From the NCBI GenBank assembly GCA_016713875.1, contig JADJOI010000003.1, forward strand, positions 2,852,001 to 2,916,000: 64,000 bases of DNA, written 5' to 3'. The translations under genes and the position numbers were made by a program. Source of the DNA: Flavobacteriales bacterium (GTDB lineage Bacteria; Bacteroidota; Bacteroidia; Flavobacteriales_F; PHOS-HE28). This document shows positions 25,019 through 33,506 of this stretch, piece by piece (positions within the stretch are counted from its first letter, which is position 1; each line of letters opens with the position of its first letter). The notes beneath the pieces are model-generated. The model made no database searches. It was not told the origin of the DNA and saw nothing but the letters and a program-made list of their open reading frames with translations.

Positions 25019-28000
25019 TCATGCCAGCGCCGCGCCAGCACTGCCGATCTCAGCCTTTTCCTCCAGTGCGCGCAGGCGCTCGCGCTTCTCCGCGCGCTTG
25101 TACTTCCACCGCGTGAGCAGCAGGTACATGCTGGGCACGATGGCCAGGGTGAGGAAGGTGGCGAAGGTGAGCCCGAAGATCACCGCCCAGCTCATGGGGC
25201 CCCAGAACACGGTGTTGTCGCCGCCAAGGCTGAACTGCGGATCGAGAGCGGTGAAGAGCGTGAAGAAGTTGATGTTGAAGCCGATGGCCAATGGGATGAG
25301 GCCCAGCACGGTGGTCACGGCAGTGAGGATCACCGGACGCAGACGGCGCGCACCGGCCTCCACCACCGCGCGGCGCAGCTCCTCGCGCGGCAGGCGGCCC
25401 TCTTCGGCGACGCCCAGCTCGGCCTTGCGGCGGCTGATGAGCAGGTTCATGAAGTCGATGAGCACGATGGCGTTGTTCACCACCACGCCCGCCAGGCTGA
25501 TCAGGCCGATCATGGTCATCATGATGATGAAGTCCATGCGGAAGATGATGAGGCCCAGGAGCACGCCGATCAGCGAGAAGAGCACGCTGGTCATGATGAT
25601 CGCCGGGTTGCTGGCGCTGTTGAACTGCAGCACGATGATGAGGAAGACCAGGAAGACGGCCATGAGCAGCGCGGTGCTGAGGAAGTTCATCTCCTTGGCC
25701 TGCTCCTCCATCTGACCGGCGAAGACGTAGGTGTAGCGCGGGTCCTTATCGTAGCCCGCCAGCCCGGCCTTGATCTGGTCCACCACCTCGGTGGGGTTGA
25801 AGCCCACGAGCAAGTTGCTCTGCACGCTCACCACGCGGTCCAGTTCCTGGCGCTTCACCGAGCTGAAGGTGCTGGTGCGGCCGGCGGTGGCCACGGCGCT
25901 GATAGGCACCTGGCGGATCTGGCCGTTGGTCTGGTCGCGGAAGGTGACGCGCATGTTCATGAGCGCATCGGCATCGTAGCGGTACTCGTCCTTCAGACGC
26001 AGCACCACGTCGTAATCGTCCTCGCCTTCCTTGTAGGTGCTCACCTCCTTGCCGTAGAGCGCGGTGCGGATGGCATCGCCGATGGCGTAGGTGCTCACGT
26101 TGAAGCGGCGCGCTTTGCTACGGTCCACTTCCAAGGGCATCTCGGGCTTGCCCTGCTCGATGTCGATCTTCAGCTCCTCCACGCCACGCACGCCAAGCTC
26201 ATCGATGTGCTTCTTCAGGCGCGTGGCCTCAGCGATCATCTCCTCGATGCCGCCGCCGCGGATCTCGATGTTCACGGGCTTGCCCTGCGGCGGGCCGTCG
26301 GCGTTCTTCTCCACGGTCAGCACCGCGCCGGGCACCGGGTCGATGCCCTTGCGCAGCTCGTCCATCACGGCGGTGCTGCTGATGCCTTTGCGGTCGGCGA
26401 ACTTCACGAAGCTCACCTGGATGCGCGCCTTGTGCGGCGTGGGCAACAGGCTGGGCCCTTGCGCGGGATCGCTGGTGCCCTCGCCCACCTGCGCGATCAC
26501 GCTGCTGATGAGGAAGTTCTCCGCGCCGTCCTTGTACGCGGGCTTGTCGAGGATGGACAGCACCTGCTGCTCCACGATGCGCGCCACGCTGTCGGTCTTG
26601 GCGATATCGGTGCCGATGGGCTCCTCGATGTAGATGTTCACGTACTGCGGATCGCCGATGGGGAAGAACTCCACCTTGGGTGGGAACACGCCCATGAGCA
26701 GGAACGAGAAGATGAGCAGGCCGAAGGTGCCCAGCAGGTACCACAGCGGCTTGCGGCCGGTGAGGATGCGGTCGAGGCGGCGCTTGTACCACTCCTCGAA
26801 CTTCGGCCAGGTGCGCTCCTGGAAGCGCTTGGTCTGCGGGAAGAGCCAGTAGAGGTTGAGCAGCACCATCAGGCCCGCCGCGAAGAGCAGATTGCCGATG
26901 GTGAACACGGCGGTGCTACCGCCGAAGTGGCCGGCCAGCGAGAGCACCAGGCCGGGCACCAGGAAGCGCAGGGCCAGGCGCCACGACCTGCGCGCAGTGG
27001 GCTCATGCTCCTTCACCTTCATGTACAATGCGGCCAGCACCGGATTGATGATGATGCCTACGAAGAGCGAGCTGCTCAGCACGATCATGAGCGTGATGGG
27101 CAGGAACTTCATGAACTCGCCCATGATGCCCGGCCAGAAGAGCAGCGGCAGGAACACGGCCACGGTGGTGGCGGTGCTGCCGATGATGGGCCAGGCCACC
27201 TCGCCGATGCCGGCCTTCGCGGCACGCGATGCCGAGTATCCCTCGCTCATGAGCCGGTAGGTGTTCTCGATCACCACGATGCCGTTGTCCACCAGCATGC
27301 CCAGCGCGAGCACCAGGCTGAAGAGCACCATCATGTTGAGGGTGACGCCATAGATGTTGAGCAGGAAGATGCTCAGCAGCATGCTCATCGGGATGGCGAT
27401 GCCCACGAAGAGGGCGTTGCGCAGGCCGAGGAAGAAGAGCAGTACGCCCACCACCAGCACCACGCCGAAGATGATGGAGTTCTCCAGCTCGTCCACCTGC
27501 GTGCGGGTCTGGTCGCTCTGGTCGCCGGTGATGGTGATGGTGAGGTCGCTGGGGAAGCGCGTGGCCTTCATGTGCGCGAGCAAATGGTTCACGCTGTCGC
27601 TCACCACCAGCAGGTTCTCGCCGGCGCGCTTCAGCACGTCGAGCATCACCACGGGTTTGCCGAACTCGCGGGCGTAGCTCTTGGGCTCCTCGTAGGTGAA
27701 GTCCACATCGGCGATCTCGCCGATGCGCACGATGTCGAGCTTCTCCTGCTTCACGATGATGGAGCGCACCTGGTCCATGTCGGTGAACTGGCCATCGACG
27801 GTGACGGTGCGGCGCATGCCGTCGATCAGCACCTCGCCGCCGCTCACGCTCACGTTCTCGCTGCGGATGGCGTTGGCCACATCATCGAAGCTCACCTCGC
27901 GGCTCTCCATGGCGTGCAGGTCCAGGGCCACGCGCACCTCCTTCTTCGGCACGCCGCGGATATCCACCTTGCTCACACCGGGCTGGTCCTCGATGGCGTC

Positions 28001-28528
28001 CTCCAATTCCTCCGCCCATTCATTGAGCTGCTCCAGGCTGTAGTCGCCGCTGAGGTTGATGTACATCACCGGCACCAGCTCGCTGAAGTTCATCTCGAAG
28101 ATGTTCGGCTCGGCGGGCAGGTCATTGGGGAAGTCGGGGTCGCCCATGGCCTTGTCCACGGCGTCCTTCACCTTGCGCAGCGCCTCGGTGGGCGTCACGT
28201 TGAAGTTGAACTTCACCTGGATGTTGCTGAAGCCCTGCACGCTGGTGCTGTTGATCTCATCGACGCCGCTGATGGACTTGATCTCCTTCTCCAGCGGGCG
28301 CGTGATGAGCTTCTCCATGTCATTGGGCGCGTTGCCGGGGTAGGCGGTGCCCACGTAGATCTCCGGCGTGATCACCTCCGGGAAGGCCTCGCGCGGCATG
28401 GCCAGGTAGGCCATGAGGCCGGTGAGGGCGATGAGCACGGTGACCACCAGCACGGTGACCTTGTTGTCCACCGCCCAGCTGCTCCAGCTGAACTCCTTGT
28501 CCTTGTGTGCCATGTTCTGCGTTTCCAT
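25019..28528 (-). CDS. RND-family efflux permease (AcrB-like)
   Basis: A 1169-residue inner-membrane pump subunit with the RND layout: a first transmembrane helix near residue 20, a large periplasmic loop, a helix group with L-A-L-G-M-L-V-D-N-G-I-V-V-I-E-N, a second periplasmic loop and a final helix group. Asp414 corresponds to AcrB Asp407, but its partner Asp408 is Asn415 here, and the AcrB Lys940 position reads V-N-N-A-I-V-L-I-D, so the proton-relay set differs from AcrB. An extra membrane-flanked segment of about 100 residues (L-F-A-A-G-L-M-V-L-L-N and neighbours) separates the halves. It is the last gene of tetR-tolC-adaptor-permease. Substrates may be drugs, detergents or metals. Confidence 0.93.
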   Translation of the reverse strand: METQNMAHKDKEFSWSSWAVDNKVTVLVVTVLIALTGLMAYLAMPREAFPEVITPEIYVGTAYPGNAPNDMEKLITRPLEKEIKSISGVDEINSTSVQGFSNIQVKFNFNVTPTEALRKVKDAVDKAMGDPDFPNDLPAEPNIFEMNFSELVPVMYINLSGDYSLEQLNEWAEELEDAIEDQPGVSKVDIRGVPKKEVRVALDLHAMESREVSFDDVANAIRSENVSVSGGEVLIDGMRRTVTVDGQFTDMDQVRSIIVKQEKLDIVRIGEIADVDFTYEEPKSYAREFGKPVVMLDVLKRAGENLLVVSDSVNHLLAHMKATRFPSDLTITITGDQSDQTRTQVDELENSIIFGVVLVVGVLLFFLGLRNALFVGIAIPMSMLLSIFLLNIYGVTLNMMVLFSLVLALGMLVDNGIVVIENTYRLMSEGYSASRAAKAGIGEVAWPIIGSTATTVAVFLPLLFWPGIMGEFMKFLPITLMIVLSSSLFVGIIINPVLAALYMKVKEHEPTARRSWRLALRFLVPGLVLSLAGHFGGSTAVFTIGNLLFAAGLMVLLNLYWLFPQTKRFQERTWPKFEEWYKRRLDRILTGRKPLWYLLGTFGLLIFSFLLMGVFPPKVEFFPIGDPQYVNIYIEEPIGTDIAKTDSVARIVEQQVLSILDKPAYKDGAENFLISSVIAQVGEGTSDPAQGPSLLPTPHKARIQVSFVKFADRKGISSTAVMDELRKGIDPVPGAVLTVEKNADGPPQGKPVNIEIRGGGIEEMIAEATRLKKHIDELGVRGVEELKIDIEQGKPEMPLEVDRSKARRFNVSTYAIGDAIRTALYGKEVSTYKEGEDDYDVVLRLKDEYRYDADALMNMRVTFRDQTNGQIRQVPISAVATAGRTSTFSSVKRQELDRVVSVQSNLLVGFNPTEVVDQIKAGLAGYDKDPRYTYVFAGQMEEQAKEMNFLSTALLMAVFLVFLIIVLQFNSASNPAIIMTSVLFSLIGVLLGLIIFRMDFIIMMTMIGLISLAGVVVNNAIVLIDFMNLLISRRKAELGVAEEGRLPREELRRAVVEAGARRLRPVILTAVTTVLGLIPLAIGFNINFFTLFTALDPQFSLGGDNTVFWGPMSWAVIFGLTFATFLTLAIVPSMYLLLTRWKYKRAEKRERLRALEEKAEIGSAGAALA

Positions 28529-28540
28529 GCGGAGGTGGGA

Positions 28541-29695
28541 TCAGGCGCCTTTGCGCACGCTCACGCGCTGCTGGTCCACGATCAGGCGCGCGCCCTCGTC
28601 GATGAGGCGCTCGTTGCCCTGCAGGCCGCCGGTGCTGTCGCGGGCCACCATCACGTTGCCCTGATAGGTCATCAGCGGTTTCACGAAGCGCTTGTGCGCC
28701 ACGCCGGTGCCGTTGTCCTCGTCGAGCACGAACACGTAGCTCTCGCCCTTGCTGTTCTCCATCACCATGCGGCTGGGCAGCACGATGGCGCCTTCCTGCG
28801 CCATGTCGCGGATGCTCACGCTGGCCAGCTGGTTCGGGCGCAGCCTCACGCCATCGGGCGCTTTCAGCGAGACCTTGAAGGTGCGGTTGTTCGGGTTCAC
28901 GTACTGGCCCACATGCTCCACCGTGGCGGTGAAGGCATCGGCGGTGCCGCTCAGGCGAACGTTCACGGGATCACCGCTCTTCACGCTGTTCAGGTAGGCC
29001 TCGGCCACGTCGCACTCGATGCTCGCACGGCCCAGGGCCACCACGCGCGCCACGGGCATCATCGGGTTGGCCATGTCGCCCACGTTGGGGAAGATCTCAT
29101 CCACCACGCCATCGAAGGGCGCCATGATCTGCGCGCTGTTCCACTGCTCGCGCAGCCCGGCGATGCTCGCGTCCAGCGCTTCCTTGTTGCTCCTGGCCTG
29201 CAGGTACTGGATCTCACTGCCGATCTTCTGTCCCCACAGCTTGCTCTGGCGCTCGTACACTTCGTTGGCGAGCTTCAGGTTCGCTTCGAGCTGGTCGATC
29301 TGCTTGCTCAGCGCGTCGGTGTCGATGTCCACGATGCGCTGGCCCTTGCGCACGTTCATGCCGGGCCTCACCAAGATGGCGCGCACCGTTCCGCCCAGGG
29401 TGGTGTGGAGCAGCGCGTTCTGATCGGCCTTCACGGTGCCGTGCACCTGCACTTCATGCGCGAATGCGCCGAGCGCGAGGTCGTGCACGGTGACGCTGGT
29501 AAGGGCGCGCTGCAGGCTGCTGTCATTCGCCACGAGCCAGGCCTGTGCCTCCTTGATCAGTTCGCCGGTGGCGGCATGGTTGGCCTTCAGGCTGTCGAGC
29601 TCCTGGTGTTTGCGGCCCACATCACCGGTGGCCGGGGCGGCGCCGCAGGCGGCGATCAGGGCCGCCAGGGTCATCAACACGATCGTCTGTTTCAT
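28541..29695 (-). CDS. Periplasmic adaptor (membrane fusion protein) of RND efflux pump
   Basis: A 384-residue lipoprotein. The ATG at 29695 gives a lipobox Ile-Ala-Ala-Cys at about 14-17, so the protein should be lipid-anchored in the inner membrane. A beta-barrel/lipoyl half (V-H-G-T-V-K-A-D ... V-R-P-G-M-N-V-R-K-G-Q), an alpha-helical hairpin of about 90 residues (rich in Gln, Glu, Ala) and the second lipoyl half (I-M-A-P-F-D-G-V-V-D) follow in order. It bridges the RND permease and the TolC channel. It is 12 bp upstream of the permease gene and 38 bp downstream of tolC. Confidence 0.94.
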   Translation of the reverse strand: MKQTIVLMTLAALIAACGAAPATGDVGRKHQELDSLKANHAATGELIKEAQAWLVANDSSLQRALTSVTVHDLALGAFAHEVQVHGTVKADQNALLHTTLGGTVRAILVRPGMNVRKGQRIVDIDTDALSKQIDQLEANLKLANEVYERQSKLWGQKIGSEIQYLQARSNKEALDASIAGLREQWNSAQIMAPFDGVVDEIFPNVGDMANPMMPVARVVALGRASIECDVAEAYLNSVKSGDPVNVRLSGTADAFTATVEHVGQYVNPNNRTFKVSLKAPDGVRLRPNQLASVSIRDMAQEGAIVLPSRMVMENSKGESYVFVLDEDNGTGVAHKRFVKPLMTYQGNVMVARDSTGGLQGNERLIDEGARLIVDQQRVSVRKGA

Positions 29696-29733
29696 GGGGG
29701 TCGGTGCCCGGTGGGGCGATGCGGGGTTGCGGA

Positions 29734-31065
29734 TCAGTAGAGGTCGAGGCTGCGGCGCAGGTCCACACGGGCCATCAGCAGTTCGGCCAGGCGTTGCACG
29801 TAGAGCTGCTGGGCCTGCAGGTATTGGCTTTGGTCCTGGTTGAGCTCGAAGCTGCTGGCCAGGCCGTTGGTGAACTTGATGCTGGTGCGGTCGAAGATGC
29901 GCCTGGCCAGGTCCAGGCTGGCGAGCTCGCTGCGGTAGCTCTCCTCGGCGGCGAGGGCCTTCTCGGAGCGCTCCTCGGCCTCGGCCAGCAGACGCTGTTC
30001 GGTGGCCTTCAGGTTCACGCGCGTCTGCTCCAGGGTGATGTTGGCCTGCTTCACCTTGTTGCCGCGCATGCCGCTGCTCCAGATGGGCACCGTGAGGTTC
30101 ACGCCCCAGAGCGTGGCCGGGAACCAGTCGGTCTCGATGGGCCCGTTGGTGCCGAAGCTCTGCCGCTGGTGGCTCAGGAAGCCGTACAGCTTGGGCATGT
30201 AGGCCGCCTTCTGGTTGCGCACGTCCATGGTCTGCAGCCGCACCAGGGTGTTGGCCAGCTGGTGGTCGATGTGGGTGTTGAGGTCGATGGCGCGCGTCAC
30301 CAGGTTCTTCTCGTCGGTGTCGTCCACGATGGTGCGCAGGTCGTCGGTGAGCTCCAGGGGCGTGTCGGCGGCCAGGCCGAGCACGAGGCGCAGGTAGGCC
30401 AGGGCCACGCTTTCCTGCTGGGCGAAGCTGCGGGCGCGGTCGCGGGCGCTGGCCAGGGCGATGGCGAGGCGGTCGGTGTCGGTGTTCTCCATGAAACCCA
30501 CCTGCACCATGCCTTCGGCCTCGCGCAGGCTCTTCTCCAGCACGGGCACGCTTTCGGCGGCCAAGCGGGCGCCTTCGCGGGCGGCCAGCGCGCCCAGATA
30601 GGCCTTGGCGGCCTGGGCCATGGCGTCGGCGCGGGCCTTCTCCAGCTCCTGCTCGCTCTGGATCTTCAGCTCGCGAGTGGCCTCCAGGCCCACGAGGTAG
30701 CTGCCGTCGAACAGTAGCTGGCTCAACTGGGCGGCGCCCGTCACCGTCCAGGGCACGCCGAACTGCACCTCGAGGAACTCCGGTTCGCCGCCGAAGAAGT
30801 TGGGCACCACGCTGGTGGGCACGTCGATGTAGTTGTTCAGTCCGCCGGTGACCTCCACCTGGGGCAGGCCGATGGCGAGCACTTCCTTCACGCGGGCCCG
30901 GGCCTTGGCGGCGGCCAGTTCGCTGTTCTGCACGGCGTAGCTCTGGCGGGCGGCCAGGTCCAGGGCCTGCTTCAGGCTGATGCCCATGGGGCCCTGGGCC
31001 GCCGCGGGCGGGTGCAAGGCGGCGAGGGTGCAGGCGAGGACCAGAAGGGTGGGCAGGGTTCTCAT
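29734..31065 (-). CDS. TolC-family outer-membrane efflux protein
   Basis: A 443-residue outer-membrane channel protein. A signal peptide ends Pro-Ala-Ala-Ala-Gln; the mature protein has the two structural repeats of the OEP family, each beginning with long helices (A-L-D-L-A-A-R-Q-S-Y-A-V-Q-N-S-E-L) and including beta-strand segments that cross the membrane. It forms the exit duct of the efflux complex. The ATG at 31065 overlaps the TGA of tetR by one base, so it is co-translated with its repressor. The open frame extends far upstream but that part is antisense to tetR and not coding. Confidence 0.93.
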   Translation of the reverse strand: MRTLPTLLVLACTLAALHPPAAAQGPMGISLKQALDLAARQSYAVQNSELAAAKARARVKEVLAIGLPQVEVTGGLNNYIDVPTSVVPNFFGGEPEFLEVQFGVPWTVTGAAQLSQLLFDGSYLVGLEATRELKIQSEQELEKARADAMAQAAKAYLGALAAREGARLAAESVPVLEKSLREAEGMVQVGFMENTDTDRLAIALASARDRARSFAQQESVALAYLRLVLGLAADTPLELTDDLRTIVDDTDEKNLVTRAIDLNTHIDHQLANTLVRLQTMDVRNQKAAYMPKLYGFLSHQRQSFGTNGPIETDWFPATLWGVNLTVPIWSSGMRGNKVKQANITLEQTRVNLKATEQRLLAEAEERSEKALAAEESYRSELASLDLARRIFDRTSIKFTNGLASSFELNQDQSQYLQAQQLYVQRLAELLMARVDLRRSLDLY

Positions 31066-31679
31066 CAGGCGCGTTCTTTCTTGGCTTTCTTCTCCAGGTA
31101 GGCGATGCCTTTCTTGCTGGCGATGCCGCGGATGTGGTACTCCAGGTGCTTCCACAGCACATCGGGCAGGCTGAAGCGCTCCGGGGGGAACACCCGGCCG
31201 TCCCAGGTGGAATCGATGCGGGCGATATACAGGCGGGTGATCACCTCCACGTCCAGGTCCTCCCGGTAGAAGCCCTCGATCACCCCCTTTCGCAGGTTGG
31301 TGGACACACAGGTGGTGATGTCCTCCTGCTCGCGATGCTCCATGATGTCCCAGGCCCGCGGATGGTACTTCTGCAGGTCGAACTGCACACTGGGGTGCAT
31401 GTGGCCGATCTGGCCCACGATGAAGCGGGTGATCTCCTCGTTCTCGTCGATCGCGTTCAGCCCGCGCCGGCAGATGGCGTTGATGCTGTCGCGGTGGAAG
31501 TCGCAGGTCATGGCCACCGCCTGCTCCACCAGGTCGTTCTTGTCGGTGAAGTGCTCGTACAGCGTCTTCTTGCTGACGCGCAACTGGGTGGCTACCTCGT
31601 CCATGGTCATGCTCTTGATGCCCAGGCGCATGAACAGCTTGAGGGCCTGTTCGAGGAGTTCGCGCTTCTTGGCGTCCAT
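31065..31679 (-). CDS. TetR-family repressor of the efflux operon
   Basis: A 204-residue regulator. The N-terminal helix-turn-helix (I-K-S-M-T-M-D-E-V-A-T-Q-L-R-V-S-K-K-T-L-Y-E-H-F) at about 20-45 is a textbook TetR motif; the C-terminal ligand domain is helical and ends in a Lys-rich tail. The ATG at 31679 is chosen over 31736, which would place the promoter inside the gene. It is the first gene of the operon and is preceded by a clear promoter with an overlapping inverted repeat, which points to autorepression relieved by pump substrates. Confidence 0.93.
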   Translation of the reverse strand: MDAKKRELLEQALKLFMRLGIKSMTMDEVATQLRVSKKTLYEHFTDKNDLVEQAVAMTCDFHRDSINAICRRGLNAIDENEEITRFIVGQIGHMHPSVQFDLQKYHPRAWDIMEHREQEDITTCVSTNLRKGVIEGFYREDLDVEVITRLYIARIDSTWDGRVFPPERFSLPDVLWKHLEYHIRGIASKKGIAYLEKKAKKERA

Positions 31680-31701
31680 GACGAGGTGTTCGGAAGGGGC
31701 G

Positions 31702-31747
31702 CAAACGTACAGCACACCGGAAACGTTTTGCAACACGTTTTGTTTCC
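31702..31747 (-). promoter_or_regulatory. Promoter and putative TetR operator of the efflux operon
   Basis: Read on the minus strand: -33 TTG (31731-31733), 21 bp spacer, then TACGTTTG (31702-31709), a perfect TAnnTTTG box, 23 bp before the tetR ATG. An inverted repeat GGAAAC (31719-31724) / GTTTCC (31742-31747) brackets the -33 box and spacer, and within it ACGTTTTG occurs twice as a direct repeat. This is where an autoregulating TetR protein would be expected to bind. Confidence 0.65.
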
Positions 31748-31961
31748 AACGTGATGGGCGGTTGATCCGCGGGGATGAACGGCCGGAGGCGGATGGCCTG
31801 AGGCTGGCAGATGGAGGCAGCGGCAGGGCGACCGGACGGCCACGGTGGGCCCGACCTCACGCAGAGGGGCACAGGGCGCCGAGCAGTGGGCCGCTGCAGG
31901 CGCTAAGCGGGTGGCCGGTGGCCGGAGGCGGGTGGCGGAAAGCGGGAGGGTCCAGGACACC

Positions 31962-33440
31962 TCAGGGCAACTGGTCGTGCCGGACGCTGGTCGGCACACT
32001 TCCGCCTGTATTCACCAGCAACGGGTCACGGTCGTTCAGCGAGCCGGTGTATTTCACCACACCGTTCATCGTGTTGTCCGCATTGAAGTAGCCGATCGCC
32101 GTGTTCGTCGGTACACTGCCACCGATGGCCAACAGGATGGGGTCGCGGTCATTGTTGGAGCACGTGTACTTGATCGTACCATCGAAATTGGTGTCTCCGG
32201 ACCAAAGCAGACCATAGAACAGTCCCGACCAGACCGCATCGGTGCCCTAGGTGTCCGCTCCGCCGGCCGCGAAGTCCGCCAGGGTGTTCTGCCCGAAGGC
32301 TCCGGGGTTGGCGGTCATGGCGCCCAAGTGATTGCGATGGCGGATGGCGATGTGGCAGGTACCGTCCGGGTCCGGGCCGAAGGGCCGGAGCGGAGCCTGT
32401 GTGTGGTCCACGACCAGGCCATCGCAACGCAACAACGCCGAGCGCGAGGCCACGATGAGCGACGGATCCGTGGGGTCCCGCGGTTCCACCACCACCCAAT
32501 CCATGACACCGGTCGCACCAAGGCCTCCATGGATCGCTGTGCTGACCGTTTCCCCACCTCCTCCACGGCTGTGCACCTAGCCCATCGCCGTGCAGGGCTC
32601 CTGCAGCGGTATCGCCTGGATCTGCGAGAGATTGTTGCCCATCAGCCTGCTCCCCGCATCGAACGGGCCTTGCAGGAACGCACGGATGCGCAGGGAGGGC
32701 GTGACCTTCACGCGGGCGAAGTGCCGCACCGCGCGCCCTCCGACCTCCGTGAACCGCCCACCCATCAGCAGGTCCCCATCCGCCAAAGCGATCAGTTCGT
32801 TGGCCGCATTGTTCACCACCAAGGCCGCGGACGCGATGCCCTGCCGACCGGGTCGAAGGCCCTGAGCTCCGTCTGAGAACCTGTTTGCAATACCCGCATT
32901 TGGCTGCGCGTTGGTCTTTTACGACCATACTTCGCCGCGAGAACAGCCACGTAGCTCCGGCTATGCTCCTATTCTCGCGTCTCGTCTGGTCGCCAAATCC
33001 TCAGCGCTCGCTTCAAAAGGGGGTATTGCAAACAGGTTCTGAGTGTCCGCCGCGTTGCGGTCCACCAGGCTGATGGTGCGACCTGTGAAGGCCAGCACTG
33101 CTCCATCGGCCCGGTCAAGGCTGGTCAGGTTGCTCCGGGCGAGCCCATCCACCGCCGAGAAGTCACCACCGACCACAACACCATAGAGGGCGAACGCCAA
33201 GGCATGTACGGCCCATTGGGACCGGTATCCCACGCGGTGGACAGCTGACGCGTGCTGGTGCTGTACACCGCGAGGCGACCACGTGGCTGGCCGGAAGCCT
33301 GCGTGAAGTCCCCGCCGACGAAGAGGTCATCGGTGATCCATCAGGTGGTGTCCAGCTCGAAGGACTGGGCACGTGTGAACGTTGCGAATGCAAGGACAAC
33401 GACCGTGCAGAGGACCTTGGTGCACCTGCGCTCTTGTTTG
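31962..33440 (-). pseudogene. Decayed secreted repeat protein with QLP module
   Basis: A broken paralogue of the gene at 33507-36328. It starts near 33440 with signal-peptide-like sequence (V-L-C-T-V-V-V-L-A-F-A) ending Arg-Ala-Gln, continues with V-G-G-D-F propeller-type repeats, and ends in the shared C-terminal module (H-R-N-H-L-G-A-M-T, N-D-R-D repeats, D-Q-L-P). Disruptions: an in-frame TGA at 33341-33343, at least two frame changes (about 33200-33240 and 32850), a MITE at 32878-33038, and in-frame TAG codons at 32577-32579 and 32247-32249. The gene cannot make the full protein. Confidence 0.85.
32878..33038. mobile_element. 161-bp MITE with 18-bp terminal inverted repeats and 5-bp target duplication
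   Basis: The ends AACCTGTTTGCAATACCC (32878-32895) and its perfect inverse (33021-33038) are flanked on both sides by CTGAG (32873-32877 and 33039-33043). The inside is itself an imperfect fold-back (TTTGGC...GCCAAA, CGCGAGAA...TTCTCGCG), and there is no open frame for a transposase. It is therefore a non-autonomous element moved by a transposase encoded elsewhere. Confidence 0.88.
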
Positions 33441-33475
33441 ATCCCGCGAAGCTCAGGGCTGCATGGGCAGGTGGG

Positions 33476-33491
33476 AATAACCCGTTCGGGT
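33476..33491 (-). repeat. Copy of the AACCCGAACGGGTTATT palindromic motif
   Basis: On the minus strand it reads ACCCGAACGGGTTATT, 15 bp after the stop of the gene ending at 33507, in the position of a short terminator hairpin. Three other copies occur at 36377, 43452 and 47468. Confidence 0.6.
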
Positions 33492-33506
33492 CGACCGGCA
33501 CCCGGC

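Noticed and set aside
24908..29740. A 1610-codon open frame on the plus strand
   Set aside because: It runs antisense through the RND permease and adaptor genes, has His/Ala/Leu-rich low-complexity composition and no domains; it is a GC-rich shadow.
33163..33501. A 112-codon minus-strand gene in the pseudogene region
   Set aside because: Its frame gives no homology, whereas the neighbouring frames show the decayed signal peptide and V-G-G-D-F repeats.
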